The translations under genes were made by a program, and so were the position numbers. Positions 7,439 through 15,509 of a stretch of DNA of 64,000 nt are shown one piece after another. The DNA comes from Sphingomonas qomolangmaensis (GTDB lineage: Bacteria; Pseudomonadota; Alphaproteobacteria; Sphingomonadales; Sphingomonadaceae), in assembly GCF_024496245.1 (NCBI RefSeq), contig NZ_CP101740.1:310001-374000 (forward strand), in the 5' to 3' direction. Positions within the stretch are counted from its first letter, which is position 1. Every line of letters starts with the position of its first letter. Under the pieces are notes generated by a model. The model was not told the DNA's origin and did no database searches. It saw only the letters and a program-made list of their open reading frames with translations.

Positions 7439-8956
7439 CTACTCGGGCCGCAATTCCTGGCTACTGGCCTTTCGGGCAGCGCCGACGGGCACCGCCATCA
7501 ACCGGGTTACCTTCGACCGGAACGCCGACAGGTCGCTGCCGCTCAGCCGCTGGACGGTCGAGAAGGATACCGACTGCGGATTGATCGGAGTGCCGCTGCG
7601 CCACAGTTCGTAATGGAGATGCGGCCCCGTCGACAAGCCCGTCGATCCGACATAGCCGATCACCTCGCCGCGCGCGACGCGGGTCCCTGAACGCACCGCG
7701 ATCCGGCTCATATGGCCATAGCCCGTCGCCAGCCCCGCTGCGTGGCTGAGCTTGACGAAGTTGCCATAGCCGCCGCTGCGCCCGGCGAAGCTGACCACGC
7801 CGTCGCTCGCCGCGCGGATCGCGCTGCCATAAGGGGCGGCGAAGTCCATGCCCTTGTGCAGCCGGCGGAAGCCGAGCACCGGGTGGCGGCGCCAGCCGAA
7901 GCCCGATGAAATGCGCGCCGAAACCGGCATCTGCATCGTCCCCTTGCGCTCGCCGGTGCCGCTCGGGTCGTACCACACGGTCTTGCCGTCCTGTTCCCAG
8001 CGCACCAGCCGCACGTCGCGCGCGCCCTGGTCGATCCCGGCATAGACGAGGTTGCCCAATTGCACCTCGCCGGTCGCGGCACTTGCGCGCTCGACGATCA
8101 GGTCGAATTCGTCGTCGGCGGCGATCCGCGTCATCGGCAGCTTGGCCGAGATCGACTTGATGAAGGCCTCGACCGCGCGCGCCGGCGCCCCCGCGGCGCG
8201 CGCCGAGCGATAGAGGCTCGCGCCGACCCGCCCGCGAATCCGCAGCGGGGTGTTGTCGATCGCGATCGGAATCCGCCGCAGCGCCAGACCGTCCCCAGTG
8301 CGCAGCAGTTCGAGCGCGAGATCGAAGCGCGCGCGGAACGCCAGCTTTTCGAGCGGGCGCGGCACCGTCTTAGACGAACGACGACCGAGCGTCACGTCGA
8401 GACGCGTGCCCGGGCGGATCGCGCCGAGCGCGACGCTGCTGGCGATCAGATCGGCGGCATGCTCGGCCTCGGCGGCGCCGACCCCGGTCCGCGCCAGCGC
8501 GCGGCGAAGCGCGTCGCCGGTGCCAAGCGTCGCGCTCAATTCGATGATCGGACGCTCGGGGGTGTCGGCGAGCACCGTGACGGCGTTGGTCGCGCCGATC
8601 CGGCGCCCGGTGGTGGCGCCGAACGCGAGCGGCGCGATCGACTGCGAGGCGAGTTCGTCGCGATCGGTGGTGGTGATGCCGTCGGGGATTTGTGCGACCA
8701 GTCGCGGTTCGAGCCCCGGCGAGAGCAGGATGGCGAAGCTGCACAACGCAGCGCAGGTGGCCGCGCCGCGAAACCATTGCCGCGAGCCGATCTGCGATCC
8801 CAGATCGGGAACGAAGTTGATTTCGTCGAGCCGTGCAAGGAGCCGCGTGCGCAGGCCTGTCGCCCGATCGCGTGGGAGCGCGGCGGGTGCGCGACCGAAT
8901 GCCAGCGCGCTGGCGCCGCCACCGCCGGTCAATCCAAGGTCGTTGCGCAAGAACAA
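7439..8956 (-). CDS. M23 family metallopeptidase (murein endopeptidase), membrane-anchored
   Basis: 505 residues. One membrane helix lies near residues 65-85 (FRGAATCAALCSFAILLSPG), followed by a periplasmic linker and a C-terminal LytM/M23 domain. The zinc-binding motifs are intact: HKGMDFAAPYG (HxxxD), GYGHMSRI and GPHLHYELW (HxH). Intact motifs suggest an active enzyme that cuts peptidoglycan cross-bridges rather than an EnvC/NlpD-like scaffold. The best start is a TTG at 8954-8956 giving MFLRNDLGLTGGGG, which resembles the N-terminus I recall for sphingomonad homologues; no in-frame ATG lies just upstream. The gene stands alone. Confidence 0.9.
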   Translation of the reverse strand: MFLRNDLGLTGGGGASALAFGRAPAALPRDRATGLRTRLLARLDEINFVPDLGSQIGSRQWFRGAATCAALCSFAILLSPGLEPRLVAQIPDGITTTDRDELASQSIAPLAFGATTGRRIGATNAVTVLADTPERPIIELSATLGTGDALRRALARTGVGAAEAEHAADLIASSVALGAIRPGTRLDVTLGRRSSKTVPRPLEKLAFRARFDLALELLRTGDGLALRRIPIAIDNTPLRIRGRVGASLYRSARAAGAPARAVEAFIKSISAKLPMTRIAADDEFDLIVERASAATGEVQLGNLVYAGIDQGARDVRLVRWEQDGKTVWYDPSGTGERKGTMQMPVSARISSGFGWRRHPVLGFRRLHKGMDFAAPYGSAIRAASDGVVSFAGRSGGYGNFVKLSHAAGLATGYGHMSRIAVRSGTRVARGEVIGYVGSTGLSTGPHLHYELWRSGTPINPQSVSFSTVQRLSGSDLSAFRSKVTRLMAVPVGAARKASSQELRPE

Positions 8957-9120
8957 GAGTATGGCCGCCCCAGACAGATGCGACCGCCCCGCTCCGGCCG
9001 CTGAGAAGGCGACTGTGGAACAAGAGGTTTAAAGTCAAATTAACCCGCCGTGCGGGGCGAACGAACTGCGGCAAGGCGTTTTGCACGGGCGATGGATGGG
9101 GGATACTCCTCCCGCCAGCG

Positions 9121-9268
9121 TCATCCTCCCGCGCCAAGGGGAGGTGTCGGCCAAAGGCTGACGGAGGGGGAGAAAAGCGATGCCCGTCGGTATTCCCCAC
9201 CAAGGTTCCCCCCTCCGCCCCCTCCGCCGGGCGCGAGCGCCCGCCACCTCCCCCTGGCTGGGGAGGAT
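9121..9268. repeat. palindromic intergenic repeat, family A (copy 2)
   Basis: Begins TCATCCTCCCGCGCCAAGGG and ends CCCCCTGGCTGGGGAGGAT. The internal portion includes GGCTGACGGAGGGGGAG, CGATGCCCGTCGGTATTCCC and CCGGGCGCGAGCGCCCG. It is about 148 bp and nearly identical in layout to the copy that starts 206 bp later. Confidence 0.85.
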
Positions 9269-9326
9269 TTGGGGTGGCGGCACCCTGTGCGCTTGGGTCA
9301 TGGCCGAGGCGAAACCCGCTCCAGCC

Positions 9327-9476
9327 TCATCCTCCCCCGCCAGGGGGGAGGTGTCAGCCAAAGGCTGACGGAGGGGGAGGAAAGCGATGCCCGTCGGTAT
9401 TCCCCACCACGGCCCCCCCCTCCGCCCCCTCCGCCGGGCGCTGAGCGCCCGCCACCTCCCCCTGGCGGGGGAGGAT
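9327..9476. repeat. palindromic intergenic repeat, family A (copy 3)
   Basis: Begins TCATCCTCCCCCGCCAGGGG and ends CCTGGCGGGGGAGGAT. It shares with copy 2 the internal CGATGCCCGTCGGTATTCCC and the hairpin CCGGGCGCTGAGCGCCCG. Its closeness to copy 2 suggests local duplication rather than two independent insertions. Confidence 0.85.
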
Positions 9477-9548
9477 TGGCGAGAGCCAAGGAGCCCGCAC
9501 GAATGTGCGCTTGCGCATGGCCTTCGCACCCCCGATGTTGTTCGGGCG

Positions 9549-12056
9549 ATGAGTCAGTTCGAGCGTAGTCCCGTTACCGCCGTGCTTGGCCCGACCAACA
9601 CCGGCAAGACCCACCTCGCGGTCGAGCGGATGGTTGCGCATTCGAGCGGCATCATGGGGTTTCCACTCCGGTTGCTGGCGCGCGAGGTCTATGATCGAAT
9701 CGTCGCGCTGAAAGGGCCGAGCGAGGTCGCGTTGCTGACCGGCGAGGAGAAGATCCTGCCGCCCAAGGCGCGCTGGTTCCTCTGCACCGCCGAATCGATG
9801 CCCACCGATCGCGACGTCGCCTTCGTCGCGCTCGACGAAGCGCAGTTGAGCGCCGATCCCGAGCGCGGCCACGTCTTTACCGACCGTCTGCTGCGCGCGC
9901 GCGGGCGCGAGGAGACGATGATCCTCGGGTCGGCCTCGCTCAAGCCGATGCTCAAGGCGCTGGTGCCCGAGGCCGAGATCATCAGCCGTCCGCGCTTTTC
10001 GACGCTCAGCTATGCCGGTGCGCGCAAATTGTCGCGGCTGCCCAAGCGCAGCGCAATCGTCGCCTTCTCGGTCGAGGAAGTGTACGCGGTGGCCGAGGCG
10101 ATCCGGCGGCTGCGCGGCGGCACCGCGGTTGTGATGGGCGCGCTCTCCCCCCGCACGCGCAACGCGCAGGTGGCGATGTTCCAGGCGGGCGAGGTCGATT
10201 ATCTGGTCGCCACCGACGCGATCGGCATGGGGCTCAACATGGACGTCGCGCACGTCGCCTTCGCCTCGCTCCACAAGTTCGACGGGCGGCGCACCCGCCG
10301 GCTGACCGTGGCCGAAATGGCGCAGATCGCGGGGCGCGCGGGGCGGCACCAGCGCGACGGCACCTTCGGCGCGCTGCACGAGGAAGGGCCGAGCGCCTTC
10401 GGTCCCGAGGAAGTGATGGCGATCGAGGAGCATCAGGTGCCGCCGCTGCGCCAGCTCTATTGGCGCGAGGGCGAGCCCGATTTCTCCTCGCTCGACGCCT
10501 TGATCGCCAGCCTCGAGATGCGCCCGGCGCACGAGATGCTGCGCGCCGCGCCGCAGGCGATCGACCTGGCGGTGCTCAAGCGGCTGGCGGACGAGGATTG
10601 GGTACGCCAGCGCACGCGATCGCCGGCGATGGTGCAGCGATTATGGGCGGCGTGCGGCCTGCCCGATTTCCGCAAGCTGGGGCTCGACCCGCATTCGCGC
10701 TTCGTGGGCCGCGTGTTCGGGCATTTGTCCGAGGGTAATGGCCATTTGCCGCACCAATGGTTCGCCGACGAGATTGCGCGGCTCGACCGGACCGAGGGCG
10801 ATGTCGAAACGCTCGCGGGGCGGATCGCGGGCGCGCGCAGCTGGGCGTATATCGCGCATCGCAAGGACTGGCTGCTCGATCCGACGCATTGGGCCGAGCG
10901 CACCCGCGCGATCGAGGAGCGACTGTCCGACGCGCTCCACGCCAGCCTGCAGCAGCGTTTCGTCGACAAGCGGACGACGGTGCTGCTGCGCAAGATCGGC
11001 GCCGATGCCAGCGCGCTTCCGGTAACGATCGGCGGCGGGGGCGAAGTGCTGGTGGACGAACAATTGCTCGGGCGGCTCGACGGGTTTCGCTTCACCGTCG
11101 CCCCCGATGCGCGCGCGGGTGATAAGCGCATGCTGCTGGCGGCGGCGGAGAAGAGGCTGGCGGGCGAATGGAAGCGGCGCGGTGACGCGCTGGTAGCCGC
11201 CGACGATCGCGCGCTGGCGCTGGTGGGCGATGCGGGCGAGCAACCAGCGATCACCTGGGACGGGCATGTCGTTGCGCGCCTCATGGGTGGCGCTGCCACC
11301 GCACGTCCGGTGGTGCGGCTCGATCGGACGCTCGACTGCCTCGAACGCGCAAGTCGCGATGCGGTGGCGGCGCGGATCGACCGCTGGGTCGCCGAACAAC
11401 TGCGCCGGCATGTCCCGCCCCTGGTGTGGCTCGACAAGATCACCCGCGATCCCGCCGCCCCCGCGGCGCTGCGCGCGGTCGCGACCGCGCTGGGCGAGGC
11501 GGGGGGGATCGCGCCGCGCGCCGATATCGTCGATGCGGTGGCGGCGCTCGACGGCCAGGCGCGGCAATGGCTGCGCAAGGCGGGGCTGGTGATCGGCACG
11601 CTCGATGTGTTCGACCCGCGCTTGCTCAAGCCGCTGCCCGCGCGCTGGCGGCTGGCGCTGCTCGCGGCGCGGCGCGGCGAGGCGATCGGCGCCGCGGTAC
11701 CGGTCGGCGCGACGGTGCTGCCGTCGGGCGATGCGTCGCTGCAAAGCGGCTTCCGCCCGATCGGTGGCCAGGCGGTGCGAGTCGATCTGGTCGAACGGAT
11801 CGCGCGCGCTGCGCATGACGCGCGCGCGGGTCGGGCGCCGTTTATCCCCGATCCGGCGCTCGCGACCTCGATCGGGCTGTCGCCCGAAAGCTTCGCCAAG
11901 CTGATGGTGTTGCTGGGCTTCCGCGGCGAGGCGCAGCCCGAAGGGCCGCCGCATTGGAAATGGCGCGGCAGCCGCACCCCGCGCCCCTCGCCGGTGGCGG
12001 CGAGCCCGGGCAATGCCTTTGCCGCGCTGCGTGAGCTGGTCGCCGGGAATGGCTAG
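9549..12056 (+). CDS. SUV3-like superfamily 2 helicase (helicase-related protein)
   Basis: 835 residues. Walker A GPTNTGKT is at residues 14-21, motif [10 protein letters not shown] near 94-101, then SAS-like GSASLKPM, motif [21 protein letters not shown] near 220 and motif [15 protein letters not shown] near 256. The motif set and compact N-terminus match the Suv3/mitochondrial degradosome RNA helicase branch found in alphaproteobacteria. A long C-terminal half follows, with no motif I recognise. An RNA remodelling or decay role is inferred. I start at ATG 9549 because frames further upstream cross the repeats. It overlaps or abuts the S4 gene. Confidence 0.88.
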   Translation: MSQFERSPVTAVLGPTNTGKTHLAVERMVAHSSGIMGFPLRLLAREVYDRIVALKGPSEVALLTGEEKILPPKARWFLCTAESMPTDRDVAFVALDEAQLSADPERGHVFTDRLLRARGREETMILGSASLKPMLKALVPEAEIISRPRFSTLSYAGARKLSRLPKRSAIVAFSVEEVYAVAEAIRRLRGGTAVVMGALSPRTRNAQVAMFQAGEVDYLVATDAIGMGLNMDVAHVAFASLHKFDGRRTRRLTVAEMAQIAGRAGRHQRDGTFGALHEEGPSAFGPEEVMAIEEHQVPPLRQLYWREGEPDFSSLDALIASLEMRPAHEMLRAAPQAIDLAVLKRLADEDWVRQRTRSPAMVQRLWAACGLPDFRKLGLDPHSRFVGRVFGHLSEGNGHLPHQWFADEIARLDRTEGDVETLAGRIAGARSWAYIAHRKDWLLDPTHWAERTRAIEERLSDALHASLQQRFVDKRTTVLLRKIGADASALPVTIGGGGEVLVDEQLLGRLDGFRFTVAPDARAGDKRMLLAAAEKRLAGEWKRRGDALVAADDRALALVGDAGEQPAITWDGHVVARLMGGAATARPVVRLDRTLDCLERASRDAVAARIDRWVAEQLRRHVPPLVWLDKITRDPAAPAALRAVATALGEAGGIAPRADIVDAVAALDGQARQWLRKAGLVIGTLDVFDPRLLKPLPARWRLALLAARRGEAIGAAVPVGATVLPSGDASLQSGFRPIGGQAVRVDLVERIARAAHDARAGRAPFIPDPALATSIGLSPESFAKLMVLLGFRGEAQPEGPPHWKWRGSRTPRPSPVAASPGNAFAALRELVAGNG

Positions 12057-12099
12057 CATGGGGGCTAGCAGGGGGGCTAGCGCGGCGGCGGGGGCCGAG

Positions 12100-12390
12100 A
12101 TGCGGCTCGACCTGTTTCTGTGGTATGCGCGCTTTGCCAAGTCGCGATCGATCGCGCAGCGAATCGCCGAGGCGGGTACCTTGCGGCTCGATGGCCGGCG
12201 GATCGAGCGTAGTTCGGCGTGCGTCCGGGTCGGGTCGGTGCTGGCGTTTCCGCTGCACGGCAATGTCCGGGTGGTCCGGATCGAAGCGCTGCCAGCACGC
12301 CGCGGACCGCCGGCCGAGGCCGCCTTGCATTACACCGCACTGGACCTTGCCAGCTCCAAGGGCGTTGACGTTCAGCATGGTGCGGCATAG
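12100..12390 (+). CDS. S4-domain RNA-binding protein (Hsp15-like)
   Basis: 96 residues starting [17 protein letters not shown], the classic beginning of a heat-shock-protein-15-like S4 domain, followed by [20 protein letters not shown] and [21 protein letters not shown]. coli Hsp15 binds 50S subunits carrying stalled nascent chains; a similar ribosome-rescue or RNA-binding role is likely. ATG 12100 has GGGGGCCGAG just upstream. An alternative ATG at 12049 overlaps the helicase stop (ATGGCTAG) and would add 17 low-complexity residues encoded by GCTAGC-containing near-repeats. It is likely cotranscribed with the helicase and fdxA. Confidence 0.85.
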   Translation: MRLDLFLWYARFAKSRSIAQRIAEAGTLRLDGRRIERSSACVRVGSVLAFPLHGNVRVVRIEALPARRGPPAEAALHYTALDLASSKGVDVQHGAA

Positions 12391-12427
12391 CAGCATCCCC
12401 GACCCGCCTTCTGGAGCAACACTGCCA

Positions 12428-12769
12428 ATGACCTACGTCGTCACCGACGCCTGCATCCGCTGCAAGTATATGGATTGCGTCGAGGTCTGCCCCGTCGATT
12501 GCTTCTATGAGGGCGAGAATATGCTGGTGATCAACCCCAGCGAATGCATCGATTGCGGCGTTTGCGAACCCGAATGCCCAGCCGAGGCGATCCTGCCCGA
12601 CACCGAGAGCGGGCTCGAACAATGGCTCGAGCTCAACAACACCTTCTCGGCGCAATGGCCCAACGTCACGCGCAACGCCGGCCAGACCCCCGACGACGCT
12701 GACGCGTTCAAGGGCGTCGCGAACAAGTTCGAAGAGCATTTCTCCGCCGAACCCGGCGCCGGCGACTGA
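12428..12769 (+). CDS. fdxA: seven-iron ferredoxin FdxA
   Basis: 113 residues. Cysteines at 9, 12, 17, 21 and 25 and at 40, 43, 46 and 50 follow the 7Fe (3Fe-4S plus 4Fe-4S) ferredoxin plan of Azotobacter Fd[20 protein letters not shown] and [16 protein letters not shown]. The C-terminal half ([13 protein letters not shown], an acidic tail) is also typical. It serves as a cytoplasmic low-potential electron carrier; partners are unknown. The start is ATG 12428; a longer frame upstream is an unrelated overlap with the S4 gene. Confidence 0.95.
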   Translation: MTYVVTDACIRCKYMDCVEVCPVDCFYEGENMLVINPSECIDCGVCEPECPAEAILPDTESGLEQWLELNNTFSAQWPNVTRNAGQTPDDADAFKGVANKFEEHFSAEPGAGD

Positions 12770-12774
12770 CTTCT

Positions 12775-12884
12775 TCCCCCCTCCCGCTTGCGGGAGGGGT
12801 CGGGGGAGGGGATGTTTATGATCCCCAAGGCAGTGGCGGCTTAGGACACGCCCTCCCCTAGCCCCTCCCGCAGGCGGGAGGGGA
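12775..12884. repeat. palindromic intergenic repeat, family B (copy 2), between convergent genes
   Basis: Left arm CCCCCCTCCCGCTTGCGGGA then GGGGTCGGGGGAGGG; right arm CCCTCCCCTAGCCCCTCCCG then CAGGCGGGAGGGG. It lies between the convergent fdxA and manC genes and is the only structure that could terminate both transcripts. Confidence 0.8.
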
Positions 12885-12892
12885 ATATGGCC

Positions 12893-13948
12893 CTATTTCT
12901 TCATCGCTTCGAGCAGCCGCTTGACCTCCTGGCTGCGCCCGCGCGGCAGGATCAGCACGTCGTCGCCGCTCGCGACCACGATCAGGTCCGACACGCCGAC
13001 CAGCGCGACCCGCTTGCCGTCGGCACGGACGAAGCAATTGGCGGTCTCGATCGCCACCACGTCGCCGCGGCAGACGTTGCCGCCAGCATCGCCCTCGCTG
13101 ATCGCGTGCAGCGCGTCCCAGCTGCCGACGTCGCTCCAGCCCATCGCCACCGGCACCACCGCGACGCGATCGGCCTTTTCCATCACCGCATAGTCGATCG
13201 AATCGGAGGGCGAGGCGGCGAAGGCCTCGGCATCGGGCCAGATCCGGTTCCCCTCGCGCCGCGCCTTTTCCATCGATTGCTCGGCTGCCGCGAGCATGTC
13301 GGGGGCATGCGCCGCGAGCGCCGCCAGATACATGTCGGCGCGGAACAGGAAGATGCCGCCGTTCCACGCATGGTCGCCGCTGGCGACCATCGCCTCGGCC
13401 TGCTCGCGCGGCGGCTTCTCGACGAAGCGTTCGACGCGGTGGACCCCGGCAGCGATCGCCTCACCGACCTGGATATAGCCATAGCCCGTCTCGGGCGCGT
13501 CAGGGGTGATCCCGAAAGTCACGAGCCAACCTTCAGAAACCATCGGGATCGCGCGGTGGATCGCGGCGTGGAAGGCGGGCAGGTCGGCGATGACATGGTC
13601 CGACGGCATCACCAGCAGCGGCTGCGCACCGCCGCCCGCGGCAATCGCCGCCAGCGCGATCGCGGGGGCGGTGTTGCGGCCCGCGGGCTCGAGGATCAGC
13701 GACGCCGCGACGGCATCGACTGCGGCGAGCTGCGCGTCGATCAGGTCGGCATGATAGGCGTTGGCGACGACGATCGGCGGCGCGAAGCGCTCGGCGATCC
13801 CCGCGCGCTGCGCGGTCAGCTGGAGCATCGTCTGGTCGGCGGTCAGCGCGAGCAGCTGCTTGGGCATTTCTGGCCGCGACATCGGCCATAATCGCGTGCC
13901 CGATCCGCCGGAAAGGATGACGGGGATGATCGGGTTCGACGATGTCAT
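12893..13948 (-). CDS. manC: mannose-1-phosphate guanylyltransferase (GDP-mannose pyrophosphorylase)
   Basis: 351 residues. The nucleotidyltransferase signature LSGGSGTRLWPMSRP is at about residues 13-27, followed by PKQLLAL, then NTAPAIALAA near 100 and the product-site PDAPETGYGYIQ near 150. EKP in FVEKPPREQAEA and WNGGIFLFRADMYL are also typical. It makes GDP-mannose from mannose-1-phosphate and GTP for exopolysaccharide or LPS. The length shows it lacks the C-terminal phosphomannose isomerase domain of bifunctional ManC/XanB enzymes. The neighbouring divergent glycosyltransferase/prs genes suggest a polysaccharide role. Confidence 0.92.
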   Translation of the reverse strand: MTSSNPIIPVILSGGSGTRLWPMSRPEMPKQLLALTADQTMLQLTAQRAGIAERFAPPIVVANAYHADLIDAQLAAVDAVAASLILEPAGRNTAPAIALAAIAAGGGAQPLLVMPSDHVIADLPAFHAAIHRAIPMVSEGWLVTFGITPDAPETGYGYIQVGEAIAAGVHRVERFVEKPPREQAEAMVASGDHAWNGGIFLFRADMYLAALAAHAPDMLAAAEQSMEKARREGNRIWPDAEAFAASPSDSIDYAVMEKADRVAVVPVAMGWSDVGSWDALHAISEGDAGGNVCRGDVVAIETANCFVRADGKRVALVGVSDLIVVASGDDVLILPRGRSQEVKRLLEAMKK

Positions 13949-14113
13949 GCAGCAGTCTTTCTTTAGGGTGCCGCCGCTATAGGCGGACCAACGGCGCAGG
14001 GAAAGCGGTCAAGGTTGGTAGCAAACGCGCGGCGTTCAGCTTTTCTTCGTCAATTGTTGGCATCTCCGACATGTGTCGGCCAACCTTACATATCTGCCTG
14101 CGGAGCGAGCGCG

Positions 14114-15502
14114 ATGATCCGCCTGTTCAAGCATTATGTGCCGAACGCGGTGCTGCTGCTGGCGCTGCTCGATTTCCTGTGTCTGATCGCCGCTGCCGAG
14201 TTCGGCTGGCAGTATCGCGTGCGCGAACTGGGGCTCGATCCCGAGGCGTTCACGACCCGCATCCCGCAATTGCTGAGCTTCGCCGCGAGCCTTGGCACCG
14301 CGATGATCGCGGTCGGCGCGTACAGCCCCGAGGCGCTGACATCGATGCGCGTGGCCGCCGCACGGCTGATCGTCGCGGTGTCGCTGGGGACGATCTTCCT
14401 GGCGGTGCTGTTCTTCCTGGTGCCTGCGCTCACCTTCTGGCGCTCGAACCTCCTCTACGCGATGATCGCGGCGATCGGGCTGTTGTTCGTGCTGCGGCTG
14501 CTGATTGGCAAGACGCTGGGCGGGCAAATATTCAAACGCCGTGTAGTGGTGCTCGGTGCGGGCCCGCGGGCGGCGCGGCTGAAGGCGCTGGCGCGCGCGC
14601 CCGGTGCGGGCTTCGTCGTCGTCGGCTATGTCTCGATGAGCGAGGCCAACCGGGTGATCCCCGAGGCGATCGCGCGCGATGCGATCTTCAACCTTGCCGA
14701 TCATGTCGTGCTGCTCAACGCCTATGAGGTCGTGCTGGCGCTCGAGGAGCGCCGCAACGCGCTGCCGCTCAAGGACCTGGTGCGGATCAAGACCACCGGT
14801 GTGCATGTGAACGAAATCTCGACCTTCCTCGAGCGCGAAACCGGGCGGGTCGATCTCGACAGCCTCAACCCGTCCTGGCTGATCTTCTCCGACGGCTTTT
14901 CGTCGGGGCGGATGTTTTCGAGCGTGTTCAAGCGGCTGTTCGACCTGACCGCCAGCCTGATCCTGCTGGCGCTGACGCTGCCGGTGATCCTGTTGATGGC
15001 GCTGGTGGTGAAGCTCACCAGCAGGGGCCCGGCCTTCTATCGCCAGCGCCGCGTCGGGCTGTACAGCCAGGGCTTCGACATCGTGAAGCTACGCTCGATG
15101 CGAGTCGATGCCGAGGTGCCGGGGCAGGCGGTATGGGCCGAGAAGGACGATCCGCGGATCACCGCGGTCGGCCGATTCATCCGCAAGACGCGGATCGACG
15201 AGCTGCCGCAATGCTGGAGCGTGCTCAAGGGCGAGATGAGCTTCGTCGGCCCGCGCCCCGAGCGCCCGCAATTCGTCGACGATCTCGAACAGCAGCTGCC
15301 TTATTATGCCGAGCGCCACATGGTGAAGCCCGGAATCACCGGCTGGGCGCAGATCAACTATCCCTATGGTGCCTCGATCGAGGATTCGCGGCAGAAGCTC
15401 GAATACGATCTATACTACGCCAAGAACTATTCGCCCTTTCTCGACATCCTGATCCTGTTGCAGACGATCCGCGTGGTGCTGTGGCCCGAGGGTGCGCGGT
15501 GA
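14114..15502 (+). CDS. XrtA/PEP-CTERM-type undecaprenyl-phosphate sugar transferase (EpsB-like)
   Basis: 462 residues. The N-terminal half has about four membrane helices (VLLLALLDFLCLIAAAEFGW onward) and a nucleotide-binding-like region (VVVLGAGPRAARLKALA). After a further helix (LILLALTLPVILLMALVVKL) comes the bacterial sugar-transferase domain: KLTSRGPAFYRQRRVG, IVKLRSMRVDAE, RKTRIDELPQCWSVLKGEMS, FVGPRPERP and KPGITGWAQINYPYG. This matches the phosphoglycosyltransferase that starts repeat-unit assembly in PEP-CTERM-linked EPS clusters (TIGR03013). I start at ATG 14114. prsK follows with an 8-bp gap. Confidence 0.9.
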   Translation: MIRLFKHYVPNAVLLLALLDFLCLIAAAEFGWQYRVRELGLDPEAFTTRIPQLLSFAASLGTAMIAVGAYSPEALTSMRVAAARLIVAVSLGTIFLAVLFFLVPALTFWRSNLLYAMIAAIGLLFVLRLLIGKTLGGQIFKRRVVVLGAGPRAARLKALARAPGAGFVVVGYVSMSEANRVIPEAIARDAIFNLADHVVLLNAYEVVLALEERRNALPLKDLVRIKTTGVHVNEISTFLERETGRVDLDSLNPSWLIFSDGFSSGRMFSSVFKRLFDLTASLILLALTLPVILLMALVVKLTSRGPAFYRQRRVGLYSQGFDIVKLRSMRVDAEVPGQAVWAEKDDPRITAVGRFIRKTRIDELPQCWSVLKGEMSFVGPRPERPQFVDDLEQQLPYYAERHMVKPGITGWAQINYPYGASIEDSRQKLEYDLYYAKNYSPFLDILILLQTIRVVLWPEGAR

Positions 15503-15509
15503 CCCGGCG

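Larger units (their letters stand above)
8957..9548. other. 592-bp gene-free region holding two tandem family A repeats
   Basis: Between the divergent M23 and helicase genes. It contains the family A copies at 9121-9268 and 9327-9476, which share nearly the same internal text, including GAAAAGCGATGCCCGTCGGT-like and TATTCCCCACCA segments. The stretch 8957-9120 is unremarkable apart from an A/T-rich patch (TTTAAAGTCAAATTAA, 9027-9042), a reasonable place for promoter elements. Reading frames crossing the repeats are low-complexity and not credible. Confidence 0.7.

Noticed and set aside
9121..9476. Possible CRISPR array or IS ends
   Set aside because: Only two long copies with inverted ends, no short direct repeats with unique spacers and no transposase frame; these are palindromic intergenic repeats.
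12125..12427. A 101-residue N-terminal extension of FdxA
   Set aside because: It overlaps the S4 gene in another frame, is Arg/Ser-rich, and FdxA proteins begin at MTYVVTDAC.
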